From assembly GCF_018263905.1 (NCBI RefSeq), contig NZ_JAAFZU010000040.1, positions 1 to 64,000 of the forward strand: a stretch of 64,000 bases of DNA, written 5' to 3'. The notes under the pieces were generated by a model. That model had not been told where the DNA came from. It saw nothing but the letters and a program-made list of their open reading frames with translations, and ran no database searches. Made by a program: the position numbers and the translations under genes. This DNA comes from Loktanella sp. SALINAS62 (GTDB taxonomy: Bacteria > Pseudomonadota > Alphaproteobacteria > Rhodobacterales > Rhodobacteraceae). This document shows, piece by piece, positions 33,825 through 42,219 of the stretch; position 1 is the stretch's first letter, and every line of letters starts with the position of its first letter.

Positions 33825-35309
33825 ATGCCTGACACGCCGGAAACGCTCGATCCCGCGGATTGGGACATTCATCGCGCCACCGCCCATCGGATGGTGGAAG
33901 ATGCCGTGGATTACATCCGGGATGTCCGGTCCCGCCCAGTCTGGCAGGACATGCCGCAGGACGTGCGGGCGCGATTTCGCGACCCCGTGCCCATTGACGG
34001 CCAACCGCTGGATGAGATCTATCGCCAGATCGCTACGGACGTTCTGCCCTACCCTATGGGCAACATTCATCCGCGGTTTTGGATGTGGTATATGGGGGCG
34101 AGCAACTTTGCGGGGGCCATGGGTGATTTCCTCGCGGCCATCCTCGGCTCAAACCTTGGTGGCGGCGACCATGCCGCAGCAGAGATCGACAAGCAGGTCG
34201 TTGGCTGGATGAAGGAGATGGTCGGCTACCCCACGTCAGCCAGCGGCACGTTGGTCTCGGGCGGTTCGATGGCGAACCTGATCGGACTGACCGTTGCCCG
34301 CAACACGATGTCCGGCATCGACCTACGGGAGATGGGTGTCAGCGCACTGGCCGCGCCAATGCGGTTTTACGGCTCGGACCAGATTCATTCCTGTCACCGG
34401 ATCGCGGTCGAAGCGATGGGCTTGGGGAACCGGGCGCTACGGCGCGTGCAGTCAGACGCGGCCTGCCGAATGAACCTCTCGTTGCTCCGGACTGCCATCG
34501 CCGAGGACCGGGCGGCGGGCTTGCACCCCGCTTGCGTGATCGCGACCGCCGGCACCGTCAACACCGGCGCCATCGACGATCTCGAGGCGATAGCCGACCT
34601 CTGTGCTGCCGAAGGGCTGTGGATGCACGTGGACGGCTGCATCGGAGCGCTTCTCGCCATCGCGCCGAGGGGCAGCGCGCTGGTGCACGGAATCGCGCGA
34701 GCGGATTCCATTGCCCTCGATCCGCACAAATGGCTGCACGCGCCGTTTGAGGTTGGCTGCGCCCTGGTGCGAGACGCGGAGGCGCATCAAGGCACGTTTT
34801 CGAGCACGCCGGAGTATCTTGAGGCGGCGCCACGTGGAATCGCGTCAGGGGCTTGGCTGCATGACTTTGGACTCCAGACTTCCCGCGGGTTTCGTGCCCT
34901 CAAGGTCTGGATGTCGCTGAAGGAACACGGCCTGGCCAAATTCGGCCGGCTGATCGATCAGGACTTGGCCCACGCCTGCTATCTTTCCGAACGGATCGAA
35001 GCCACACCGGATCTGACACTGTGCTATCCGACCGTGATCAACATCGTCTGCTTCCGCTACGACCCCGGCGGCCTGCCCGACGTGGCACTCAAGCGACTGA
35101 ACACGGAGATCATGGTGCAGATGCAGGAGGCCGGCGTCGCCGCCGTATCCGACACCACCGTGCAGGGCCGGCACTGCCTGCGCGCGGCGATCAACAACCA
35201 CCGAACTGTTCCGTCCGACCTCGAAGTGCTGGTCCAGGAAGTCGTCCGGCGGGGCCGTGCGCTCGTTCCGGAACTGGTCGCGGGCCTTCGAGGCGATACT
35301 TATTCCTGA
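33825..35309 (+). CDS. Group II PLP-dependent decarboxylase
   Basis: 494 residues. The domain runs from NIHPRFWMWYMGASNFAGAM through TLVSGGSMANLIGLTVARN and WMHVDGCIGALL to the PLP lysine at about residue 302 in IALDPHKWLHAPFEVGCALV. The 'DPHKW' motif and overall length match aromatic-L-amino-acid/glutamate-type decarboxylases. The substrate is not evident. It is encoded directly after a cysteine-synthase-like enzyme, hinting that the first makes a beta-substituted alanine and this one removes its carboxyl group to give an amine. Confidence 0.9.
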   Translation: MPDTPETLDPADWDIHRATAHRMVEDAVDYIRDVRSRPVWQDMPQDVRARFRDPVPIDGQPLDEIYRQIATDVLPYPMGNIHPRFWMWYMGASNFAGAMGDFLAAILGSNLGGGDHAAAEIDKQVVGWMKEMVGYPTSASGTLVSGGSMANLIGLTVARNTMSGIDLREMGVSALAAPMRFYGSDQIHSCHRIAVEAMGLGNRALRRVQSDAACRMNLSLLRTAIAEDRAAGLHPACVIATAGTVNTGAIDDLEAIADLCAAEGLWMHVDGCIGALLAIAPRGSALVHGIARADSIALDPHKWLHAPFEVGCALVRDAEAHQGTFSSTPEYLEAAPRGIASGAWLHDFGLQTSRGFRALKVWMSLKEHGLAKFGRLIDQDLAHACYLSERIEATPDLTLCYPTVINIVCFRYDPGGLPDVALKRLNTEIMVQMQEAGVAAVSDTTVQGRHCLRAAINNHRTVPSDLEVLVQEVVRRGRALVPELVAGLRGDTYS

Positions 35310-35406
35310 TTGAAGATCACCATCGCTGCAAACGCCGGCGCTGCATGGCCAGCACTGCAATCTGCCTACGGGTCTCACCGGCCTTCACAATCGACCTGAA
35401 GACAAC

Positions 35407-35590
35407 TCAGGTTCCCGAGTGTCGCAGCGTGTCGACAATGGCCCTGAATGCCGGCAGGTTTTGACGACGACTGGGATAGTAGATGTAGTAACCTGAGGAG
35501 AAGGGCGATCAGTCTCCGAGAACCTGCACCAAGTCTCCTGCCGAGATGTGCTGTTGGACGGTGTTCGGGGGCGGGTTGGAGCGGCACGAT
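35407..35590 (-). pseudogene. LysR-family regulator C-terminal relic
   Basis: On the minus strand a frame reads HISAGDLVQVLGD-stop-SPF then SSGYYIYYPSRRQNLPAFRA and IVDTLR before a stop. The 'LV.VL.DW.P...GY.LYYPSRRQ.PAF...VD.LR' pattern is the C-terminus of LysR effector-binding domains; the conserved Trp codon is TGA here. No N-terminal helix-turn-helix remains. Confidence 0.75.
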
Positions 35591-35681
35591 AATATCGACG
35601 TGAACGAACGCGACCCCTCATGATATAGTCAAACTTGTGCGGACCGGAAAAAGACGAGTAACGGATCGAAAGGGTATAGTG

Positions 35682-35951
35682 ATGGTTGCGAAGCAGGTGC
35701 ACATAACCGGCCGCGTGCAGGGTGTATCGTTCAGAGCATGGACGCGTGAGCGGGCGGAAGAGCTTGGCGTCTCGGGATGGGTCCGCAACCGGTCGGACGG
35801 ATCGGTCGAGGCGTTGGTGTCGGGGCCACGCGAGGCGGTCGAGGCGCTGATCGCGGGACTGCACGAAGGCCCGCCTGCGGCAGAGGTCCAGAGTGTCCAC
35901 ACCACCGACGTCGAAACGCAAGCTGAACCGGGATTTCAAATTCATGGCTGA
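35682..35951 (+). CDS. acyP: Acylphosphatase
   Basis: 89 residues from ATG 35682 (GAAAGGG upstream). The catalytic arginine R18 is in GRVQGVSFRAWT and the asparagine N36 in GWVRNRSDGSVEAL, matching the acylphosphatase active site; FQIHG ends the fold. It hydrolyses acyl phosphates such as acetyl phosphate or carbamoyl phosphate. The length is standard. Followed after ~110 bases by the RNA phosphodiesterase gene, possibly on the same transcript. Confidence 0.93.
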   Translation: MVAKQVHITGRVQGVSFRAWTRERAEELGVSGWVRNRSDGSVEALVSGPREAVEALIAGLHEGPPAAEVQSVHTTDVETQAEPGFQIHG

Positions 35952-36061
35952 ACGGCAGCGATATCCGCGCAAATCGCGAGCCGTCGGCTTGGTCAGCCCA
36001 AAACGGACTTCGGGCGTATTGGGCGATGCCACAATGCAGCTTTCCCAAGGCGGGTTTTCTT

Positions 36062-36610
36062 ATGCGAGTTTTTGTAGCCATCGATCTTCCCGAGTTTGTC
36101 CGATCTGAGCTTGTGCATCTGCAAAACACTCTACCGATCGGTCGACCTGTTCCTGAAGAAAATCTTCACCTGACACTGAGCTTTCTTGGCGAGCAGCGCG
36201 ACAAGGCGATTGAAGAAATTCACGCGGCTTTGTCAGACATTCGGGCACCTGTTTTCGATTTGCAACTCGTCGGTGTCGGCAGCTTTGACCAACGTAAACA
36301 ACAGGTGATTTACGCCGATGTGGCGCGTTGCCAGCAACTCCTCGAACTTGAGCAGCGTATAACCAGATCTCTGAGAACCGCAGGTGTGGAGTTCCAGAAG
36401 CGGCGATTTCGCCCCCACGTCACCCTTTCGCGTCTGGCAAGCCTGATGTCGGCATCTGAAACGCACAATTTGCACGAAAGACTGGCAAATATCCTCGCTT
36501 TCCGAGCGTCGCCTTTTGAAGTGAAAAGCTTTCAGCTGTTCCAATCTACCCTGACACCGGACGGTGCACTGCACGAAGTCCTTGCAAACTATGAACTTGA
36601 GAGTGGGTAG
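36062..36610 (+). CDS. thpR: RNA 2',3'-cyclic phosphodiesterase
   Basis: 182 residues from ATG 36062 (AAGGCGGG upstream). MRVFVAIDLPEFVRSELVHL opens the fold, and the two catalytic HxTx motifs are HLTL (H36, T38) and HVTL (H119, T121), the signature of the 2H phosphoesterase ThpR/LigT. It opens 2',3'-cyclic phosphates at RNA ends in the cytosol. Normal length and intact. Confidence 0.93.
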   Translation: MRVFVAIDLPEFVRSELVHLQNTLPIGRPVPEENLHLTLSFLGEQRDKAIEEIHAALSDIRAPVFDLQLVGVGSFDQRKQQVIYADVARCQQLLELEQRITRSLRTAGVEFQKRRFRPHVTLSRLASLMSASETHNLHERLANILAFRASPFEVKSFQLFQSTLTPDGALHEVLANYELESG

Positions 36611-36807
36611 GTAGCACCACGTCGCCAATTGAGTGGGGAGCTTCCCGCCCTTGGTTTTCATGTGCAGAGAACGGTCCATTGCGGCCATTGACCATGCCTT
36701 CTCAATGCTGCGGTACGGCCCGTCGAAGCGGCCACTCGTGCATCGCGCAGCATTTCGTCGACTTAATCGTCAGTCAGCGGACAAAGCCGCCGTTGGAAAG
36801 ATCGACT
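36611..36807. other. IS-scar region with dispersed repeat
   Basis: No gene recognised. The right part (from 36784) is the second copy of the ~60-base repeat seen at 23681. The left part is protein-like in short stretches only. Confidence 0.4.
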
Positions 36808-36842
36808 TCAGGTCCAGCAGTTCGAACATTCCTGCATGCCCG
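36784..36842. repeat. Dispersed ~60-base repeat, copy 2
   Basis: AAGCCGCCGTTGGAAAGATC through GCATGCCCG, differing from 23681-23739 at a few positions. It overlaps the truncated end of the IS110-like transposase, so the repeat may be part of that element. Confidence 0.65.
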
Positions 36843-37035
36843 CACGCCGCCCCCAATGATGGGACGTCGCACAGGCTTCCATAGCAACAATACAGTCCTC
36901 TTGCTGTGCAAGCAGATGATGGAGCCGTGGCCGTGACACCGCGCGGTTGAAGACGATGGAACCGTCACCGCGGACCGCACAAACTTGAAAACTGTTCTTG
37001 GTCAAATCAATCGCCAACATGCTAATCTCTGACAT
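36808..37035 (-). pseudogene. IS110-family transposase N-terminal fragment
   Basis: MSEISMLAIDLTKNSFQVCA, then HLLAQQEDCIVAMEACATSH and HWGR. This is the DEDD-type (RuvC-like) N-terminus of IS110 transposases, with the first catalytic Asp in AIDLTK and the Glu in AMEAC. The frame breaks after HWGRRAGMQECSN, so about 70 of some 330-400 residues remain. It sits beside a GATGCC repeat at 37083. Confidence 0.85.
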
Positions 37036-37082
37036 GGATGCCTCCCTCTCTTTGGTTCATATGAAACCACTTTGGCACAATC

Positions 37083-37115
37083 GATGCCGTCGGGTGGAGG
37101 CATCCACCGCATCAA
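37083..37115 (+). repeat. GATGCC/GGCATC dispersed repeat, copy B
   Basis: GATGCCGTCGGGTGGAGGCA then TCCACCGCATCAA, ~50 bases outside the IS110-like start. The same 10-mer GGATGCCTCC occurs at 37036-37045 next to that start codon. Confidence 0.6.
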
Positions 37116-37205
37116 TTCACAATCTCCAACGTCGGTCAGTCCGACTTGGCAAGCCTCTGCAAGATGACGGCGAAATCAATCGATCAGACTTCGCCGCCAA
37201 AACGG

Positions 37206-38117
37206 TCAGGCCTCGGGGTTGTAGGGGTCGAGGCCGAAGAAGTCGTACAGATTGTCAAGCTGGCTTTGCCGTATCGAGATTGGAAGTTCCGGTTCGCCAA
37301 ACAGGCCAAGCTCGCGAAGTTCGGCTTCAGTCTGGTCGATGGTGTAGCTCTCGGTCGCGGCATCCCACGTCAAGGCCTGCGGCGGAATCGGCCACCAATC
37401 GCCTTGGCTGCCCGGATAGTCCCCGGTCGAAACAAGAAGATAAGGTACCTGACCCACGTCGACATCAACCATGATGTCGTCAATGGCGCCAATGACAGTG
37501 CCGTCGGCATCGGTTACATTCGTTCCCTCCAGCTGATTGGCGACCTGCGTCGCTGGTGGCGCGATCGTTCCCACCAATTCATGTCCCAAGACAAAGACGG
37601 GAGAATCCAGACCGATGGGATCGATTGCAGTTGTAAAATAATCACCGACCTCGACGGCCACATTCGGCGTCGTAAGTCTGACGATATCGTCCATGTCAAA
37701 GCGTCGCGCATTTTCAAGAAGCTCAGCCGGAGCATCCACACTCAGCCCCGGACCTTCCAGTCCCGTCCAATCGGTTGCCTCGATCACATTCCACGGAACC
37801 ACGATAAATTGCCCCGTTGTCCGCTCGGTCGAGGCAAGAGCATAGATCAGATTTCCATCCGAAATATCGATCATCAGGAATTTGATTTTGCCCCAGTCTT
37901 CTCCCTCATCGAGTAAATTTTGTTCAATCAGATGTCGGGATGGAGTAAGGAGGATATGGCTGCTTTGCCATTCTTCCGGGATGCTTTCGTTTCTGTCCGC
38001 CCCGTCCTGCTCTTCGGTCTGTTCCTGTGCTGTTGCAGCGGGAACTGTCATGGTCAGAATAATCGAAACTACGAGCCCTGAGCTCCTCATACCAAGGCGT
38101 TCTGTCAGCGCGTTCAT
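37206..38117 (-). CDS. Secreted PRC-barrel protein
   Basis: 303 residues. Signal peptide near the N-terminus (GLVVSIILTMTVPAATA) followed by an acidic linker. Two PRC-barrel-type units follow, the clearest being QLEGTNVTDADGTVIGAIDD with VDVDVGQVPYLLVSTGDYPG, and WWPIPPQALTWDAATESYTI. PRC-barrel proteins bind other macromolecules; here the location would be periplasmic. A perfect general-stress promoter (GGAAC-N16-CGTT) lies 57 bases upstream. Function unknown but probably part of the envelope stress response. Confidence 0.85.
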   Translation of the reverse strand: MNALTERLGMRSSGLVVSIILTMTVPAATAQEQTEEQDGADRNESIPEEWQSSHILLTPSRHLIEQNLLDEGEDWGKIKFLMIDISDGNLIYALASTERTTGQFIVVPWNVIEATDWTGLEGPGLSVDAPAELLENARRFDMDDIVRLTTPNVAVEVGDYFTTAIDPIGLDSPVFVLGHELVGTIAPPATQVANQLEGTNVTDADGTVIGAIDDIMVDVDVGQVPYLLVSTGDYPGSQGDWWPIPPQALTWDAATESYTIDQTEAELRELGLFGEPELPISIRQSQLDNLYDFFGLDPYNPEA

Positions 38118-38174
38118 GTCTTGTCTCCTATTCCTGGCGTAAAAGGTTTATTCTGTCGGTCGGTAGTTCAGAAA

Positions 38175-38199
38175 AACGAACATTGGGTTGGATTGTTCC
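38175..38199 (-). promoter_or_regulatory. EcfG-type stress promoter
   Basis: On the minus strand GGAAC (38199-38195), 16 bases, then CGTT (38178-38175). This is exactly the -35/-10 consensus of the alphaproteobacterial general-stress sigma factor EcfG. The start codon of the PRC-barrel gene is 57 bases downstream. Confidence 0.75.
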
Positions 38200-38529
38200 A
38201 CCCCAACTTAGCGGACTCGACTGCCGTCGCCCTGACCATCAAATCCGAAAGAAAAACTTCGGAGTGGTCCGAAGGATGAAACGCCAGGAGCGCTCACTCA
38301 GCTCGGGAAGCGCAAGTATGTTTCAAAGACCGAGCCGTATTGCCCAAAGCCGCTGGGCGAGCGGCAGTTGAGCGCATTAGCCAAGCTGCGCGTCGTTGGC
38401 GCCGATCGCAACATTATCCACCCTGGGTGACCAGCGATGGCCGCTTCTATGGTAGAGAGCTCGTCCCACTGAAGTACGGCTCCGGTCTCAGTTTACGGCG
38501 ACTGATGCAGTTCGCCACGGCAGTGCGAT
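38200..38529. other. Unassigned region
   Basis: About 330 bases without a recognised gene. Short frames are open on both strands but carry no motif that I know. Confidence 0.4.
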
Positions 38530-38725
38530 TGCAATGATGCCCATCCAGACCAGAAGAGAAATAGCCCAGCAACGAATCCGAAACCTGCGCTGGGATAATA
38601 GCGAAAAGAGCCACCCTGATTGTACGGCCTTTGATCCCGTGTGTAGCCCCAGCCGGGGGCCGCCGCGACGACGCCGACAACAAGGAAGAAGATTAGCCAG
38701 AGCCATCTATGATGATGCTAGAAAT
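38530..38725 (-). pseudogene. Relic of a small membrane protein
   Basis: A minus-strand frame reads WLWLIFFLVVGVVAAAPGWG, YTRDQRPYNQGGSFRYYPSA and GFGFVAGLFLFWSGWASL. It resembles the intact small protein at 48593-48820 in layout (membrane helix, P-W-x-YTR, RY.PSA, second helix). No ATG, GTG or TTG precedes it before a TAG stop near 38717, so the start seems lost. Confidence 0.4.
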
Positions 38726-39059
38726 CGCGTCATGTGCGAAAGCGGGCGACGCCATGGCGAATACCAAATCGACTGTTGCACCTGCATTGACTGTAATACG
38801 TTCCGTTTGTTTTCCTGTTTGGCCACAGAGTAAAGGTACTTGTTCGCGCCGTCTGACGGCATCGGACATTAAAAAGGGATGGCCGAACGTTGTGTCCCGA
38901 CACTTTTTGGATTTCCCACTCATCGCCGAGGGCCGCCGCCATAGGGTCCGTTTTAGCAACCGTGATGCGATCGCATTCGCGAAGCATCTCTGCTGGCGCG
39001 GCACGGTGGTCCAAGTGAGAGGCGTCACGGAACAAATCGTAGGCAAGGGCGGTTTGTGA
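38709..39059. other. Region with an unrecognised open frame
   Basis: A plus-strand frame of 116 codons (KKGWPNVVSRHFLDFPLIAE, then HRVRFSNRDAIAFAKHLCWR) spans the region. It has no good ribosome site and no recognised family, and its first part overlaps the relic on the other strand. Left unassigned. Confidence 0.3.
39029..39054 (+). promoter_or_regulatory. Candidate EcfG-type promoter
   Basis: GGAAC (39029-39033), 17 bases, GGTT (39051-39054), 30 bases before the ATG at 39085. One base off the CGTT consensus and at the longer allowed spacing, so weaker evidence than 38175-38199. Confidence 0.4.
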
Positions 39060-39084
39060 ATCGCATTAATCAAGGAGACATACG

Positions 39085-39531
39085 ATGAAGATCCTGATCG
39101 GCACGGCAGCTGCGCTCGCGATTGCTGCCCCGGTGCTTGCACAAGACGCCCTCACGATTCGAGTCGTGCAAAGCGACGAATACGGCCAGTACCTTAGTGA
39201 TGCGCAAGGCCGGCCTGTTTACCTCTTTACGATCGACACCCCGGGACGGGCCAATGAAAAAGAAGCGCAAATATCCTGCACAAGCGAGGAATGTCTGGAG
39301 GCATGGCCGCTGGTGAGGACATCAGGCGATCCGCAAGCGGGCGAGGGTGCCGATTCTGCCCTGCTCGGAACGACCAGATATGAGGAACAGCAGGTTGTCA
39401 CCTACAACGGATGGCCGCTCTACTATTTCGCTCGCGATGAGAGCGCAGACCAGCCTCAAGGAAACCATGTCGAATCCTTTGGCGGCGAATGGTATTTGCT
39501 GACGCCGGACGGCGAAAAATTGCACGAGTAA
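39085..39531 (+). CDS. Secreted COG4315-type repeat protein
   Basis: 148 residues with AAGGAG 5-10 bases upstream. Signal peptide MKILIGTAAALAIAAPVLAQ. The mature part has DAQGRPVYLFTIDTPGRANE, then CTSEECLEAWPLV and TYNGWPLYYFARDE. This is the 'G.tLY.f..D....s.C.g.C...WPp' pattern of the secreted-repeat (COG4315) family, usually lipoproteins; no lipobox here. Extracytoplasmic, function unknown. A weak stress-type promoter (39029-39054) precedes it. Confidence 0.88.
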   Translation: MKILIGTAAALAIAAPVLAQDALTIRVVQSDEYGQYLSDAQGRPVYLFTIDTPGRANEKEAQISCTSEECLEAWPLVRTSGDPQAGEGADSALLGTTRYEEQQVVTYNGWPLYYFARDESADQPQGNHVESFGGEWYLLTPDGEKLHE

Positions 39532-39768
39532 CTTCAACCGCCGGTCTGACGGCGGAAGCCTTCGATCGACAGAGTTGAAGGGTGCCTCGCAACGCTTCGG
39601 CCTCTACCAGTGCACCGAATGGGAGGGACAGTTCACAATCACCTCGAAGGCACTGATGCACGACCAAAGTATTCCGCCCATTTATTTTCATTTCCCGTCT
39701 TGGTTTACGCGTTTCATGGGAAAGAATGACACAGGTCGATAACAACTGTTTCGAAATCGAGGGAAAGT

Positions 39769-40974
39769 ATGAACCAGAGCTTCATTGACGGGTGGCACGA
39801 GGCTGCGACGACAACACTGGGACTTTTCTGGATGGCGTTTTGGGCCTTCGGTCTTGGCTACCTGATTTCTTCCATGATCCAGGTTTTCGTGACCCGCCAG
39901 ACCATGCGGGAAAAGATGGGGGAAGCGGGTCCGCGATCTGTTGCGATGGGCACGTTCTTTGGCTTTGTGAGCTCGTCTTGCAGTTTTGCCGCTCTGTCCG
40001 GAACGCGCGCCCTTTTTACAAAGGGCGCAGGGCTTGTGCCATCGCTCGCGTTTTTGCTCGCCTCCACCAATCTCGTGATCGAACTTGGCATCATCATCGG
40101 GATTTTTCTCGGCTGGCAGTTCGTCGTCGGCGAATATGTGGGTGGTGTTGTGTTGATCCTGCTGATGTGGCTCGTCGTTCGCATGACCCGAGGCATGGCC
40201 CCTGTCGATGCTGCACGAAAAAGTGCAAAGGCAAGCCAAGGCGACGACGATGGCGATGACGACGATAGCGAGACCGCATCCTGGCGCGAAAAAGTGAGGT
40301 CTAGAGAAAGCTGGGCCATGGTCGCGAAGCGCTACGTCATGGAATGGATGATGGTCTGGAAGGACGTGACGGTCGGCTTCACGGTCGCCGGCATAATCGC
40401 GGCTTTTGTGCCCGAACGGCTCTTTCAATGGCTTTTCATAGGGGGAGAAGATCCGAATTTCTTCGAATTGCTGGCGCAGGCGCTGGTTGGCCCGGTAGCC
40501 GCGTTCTTCACCTTCATCGGGTCGATGGGCAATATTCCCCTCGCTGCAGTGCTCTACGGCAACGGCGTTGCCTTCGCCGGGATCATGGCTTTCATCTTTT
40601 CCGACCTCGTCGTGATCCCGGTTCTCAGGGTTAATGCACAGTACTACGGATGGAAAATGGCGTTTTACATCCTTGGAGTCTTTCTCGTGGTGCTGGTCGC
40701 CACTGCGATGATCCTGCACTACGGCTTCGCGATGTTTGACCTTCTGCCATCTGCCGAGCAGGTCCGGACGGTAACCGACCGCGAGTTTTTCAAGATCGAC
40801 TACACGTTCTGGCTGAATATCGCCTTCGCGTCCCTGAGCGTTGGCTTTCTCGTCTGGAAAATTGCGCGGTCGGGATGGAGCTTCGCCATCGGCAGCGGTG
40901 TCATCGAAAAGGGTTTGTTCGGCCTCGCTATCGCAGCCTACATTTGGCTGGCAATCGGTATGTTCGTCGGCTGA
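39769..40974 (+). CDS. YraQ-type (UPF0718) permease
   Basis: 401 residues, about eight to ten membrane helices. FFGFVSSSCSFAALSGTRAL contains the SSSCSFA motif typical of DUF318/UPF0718 permeases, repeated in form by FFTFIGSMGNIPLAAVLYGN. A charged loop (DDDGDDDDSETASWREK) divides the two halves. GAGGGAAAG precedes the ATG. The family is thought to transport or handle small ions or thiols, for example with arsenic or metals; substrate not known here. Confidence 0.85.
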   Translation: MNQSFIDGWHEAATTTLGLFWMAFWAFGLGYLISSMIQVFVTRQTMREKMGEAGPRSVAMGTFFGFVSSSCSFAALSGTRALFTKGAGLVPSLAFLLASTNLVIELGIIIGIFLGWQFVVGEYVGGVVLILLMWLVVRMTRGMAPVDAARKSAKASQGDDDGDDDDSETASWREKVRSRESWAMVAKRYVMEWMMVWKDVTVGFTVAGIIAAFVPERLFQWLFIGGEDPNFFELLAQALVGPVAAFFTFIGSMGNIPLAAVLYGNGVAFAGIMAFIFSDLVVIPVLRVNAQYYGWKMAFYILGVFLVVLVATAMILHYGFAMFDLLPSAEQVRTVTDREFFKIDYTFWLNIAFASLSVGFLVWKIARSGWSFAIGSGVIEKGLFGLAIAAYIWLAIGMFVG

Positions 40975-41359
40975 CCTTACTGGCGATATCAGCTATGGAG
41001 CGTCGGCCTCCTTGCGGCGGCTGCGATCTGACCCGCGCGGGCTCTTCCGGTTCGTCCCAAGTGATGTGAGTGTAGGTGTTCGGTGGCTTTGGCCGGACCC
41101 GCCGAGATTACTTCTCAACCAAGGCGGCGACTCCAAGAAAATGTCGAGCGACCGCTTTCTTAATTTCGTTGGTATCGCGCTCACCGTTACCCATCATTGT
41201 GATATCGCCGAGACCGGCAACGAGAGCTGGCGCTTCAAAACCGGGAACAACCAAGATCCCGCTGGCCCGATACGGCCGCGCTATATGGAGGCTAAACCGC
41301 ATCGGGCCAGTTGACATGGCGCAAAATGGGGGTCATTTTTGGACGCCGATATGGGGTCA
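40975..41359. other. IS-scar region with IS21-like terminal repeats
   Basis: Around 41317-41365 the plus strand carries AAAATGGGGGTCATTTTTGG and GGGGTCAAAATTGCATGC, the repeated 'TTGACCCC/GGGGTCA' words typical of IS21-family ends. A minus-strand frame ending at 41108 (ARPYRASGILVVPGFEAPAL) is protein-like but unassigned. Confidence 0.45.
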
Positions 41360-42110
41360 AAATTGCATGCCAATTGACAAGATCCGGTTCACCTTGTCGC
41401 GCGGACAGGGCGCGGATGTGTCTGAGATCGTTGTTTTGACGACCTTGCCACGCACCGCACCCCGGATACCGATCTGTTTCATCAGTCGCTCCACCGTGCA
41501 GCGCGCCAGCTCAAAGCCCCCGCGCTTCAGCTGATGCCACGCCTTGCGGATTCCGTAGATCTGATAATTCTCATCCCAGACCCTTTTGATTTCCGGGCAG
41601 AGTTCTGTGTTACGTTGATGCCGTGCGGAGGCCTTGGACGGATCAGCGAGGCACGGCAGGCGGTGATATTACGTCGACGGCTTGATCGGCAAGACTTTGC
41701 AGATCGACTCGACGCCGCAAACAACGCGCTGATCTTCAATGAAGACGATCATCGCTTCAGTGGGCGGTTGAGTTCCGCCTGCGCAAAATAAGCGCTCGTC
41801 CATTGTCCTCGGACCAATGGCGAACAATGGCCTCGCCCTGGCGGAGAATTTCATTCGCCTGGCGCAGCTCACGGTTTTCCCGTTCCAGAGTCTTGATCCG
41901 GTCACGTTCCTCGGTTGTCACGCCATCCCGCATGCTGCTGTCCTTCTTCACCTGCTAGACCCATTCGCGCAAGGTCTGGGGAATACAGCCAATCTTGGGT
42001 GCAATGGCCGCAATCGCGCCCGCCTACGTTTCGTATGAGCCTTGATGCTCAGGAACCGCACGTGCGCGGACCTCAGGCGAGTAGCGATTTGCCATTTTGC
42101 GTTTCGTCAT
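41360..42110 (-). pseudogene. IS3-family transposase relic (OrfA and OrfB fragments)
   Basis: The minus strand starts with MTKRKMANRYSPEVRARAVR, an IS3 OrfA start, followed after frame breaks by ENRELRQANEILRQ (the leucine-zipper region) and then OrfB-like DNYQIYGIRKAW-type sequence: VWDENYQIYGIRKAWHQLKR, RCTVERLMKQIGIRGAVRGK. Several frameshifts separate the pieces, and the DDE core (about the last 150 residues) is missing where the IS21-like end begins at ~41360. Confidence 0.85.
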
Positions 42111-42174
42111 AACCATCATCCTTACTTAAGTTGATGGTCTCCGGCAAACTTGGGGCAATTCACTAAGCACATTG

Positions 42175-42210
42175 CGATGCCGTCGGGAGAGGGCCATCCA
42201 CGTCATCAAC
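42175..42210 (+). repeat. GATGCC/GGCATC dispersed repeat, copy C
   Basis: GATGCCGTCGGGAGAGGGCC then ATCCACGTCATCAAC, close to copies A (4547) and B (37083). It lies between the IS3 relic and the ZIP transporter gene. Confidence 0.55.
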
Positions 42211-42219
42211 AGTACCTTT

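Noticed and set aside
39688-40719. 343-codon open frame antisense to the permease gene
   Set aside because: The translation is full of His/Asp/Glu repeats, a shadow of hydrophobic codons on the other strand, and has no start signal.
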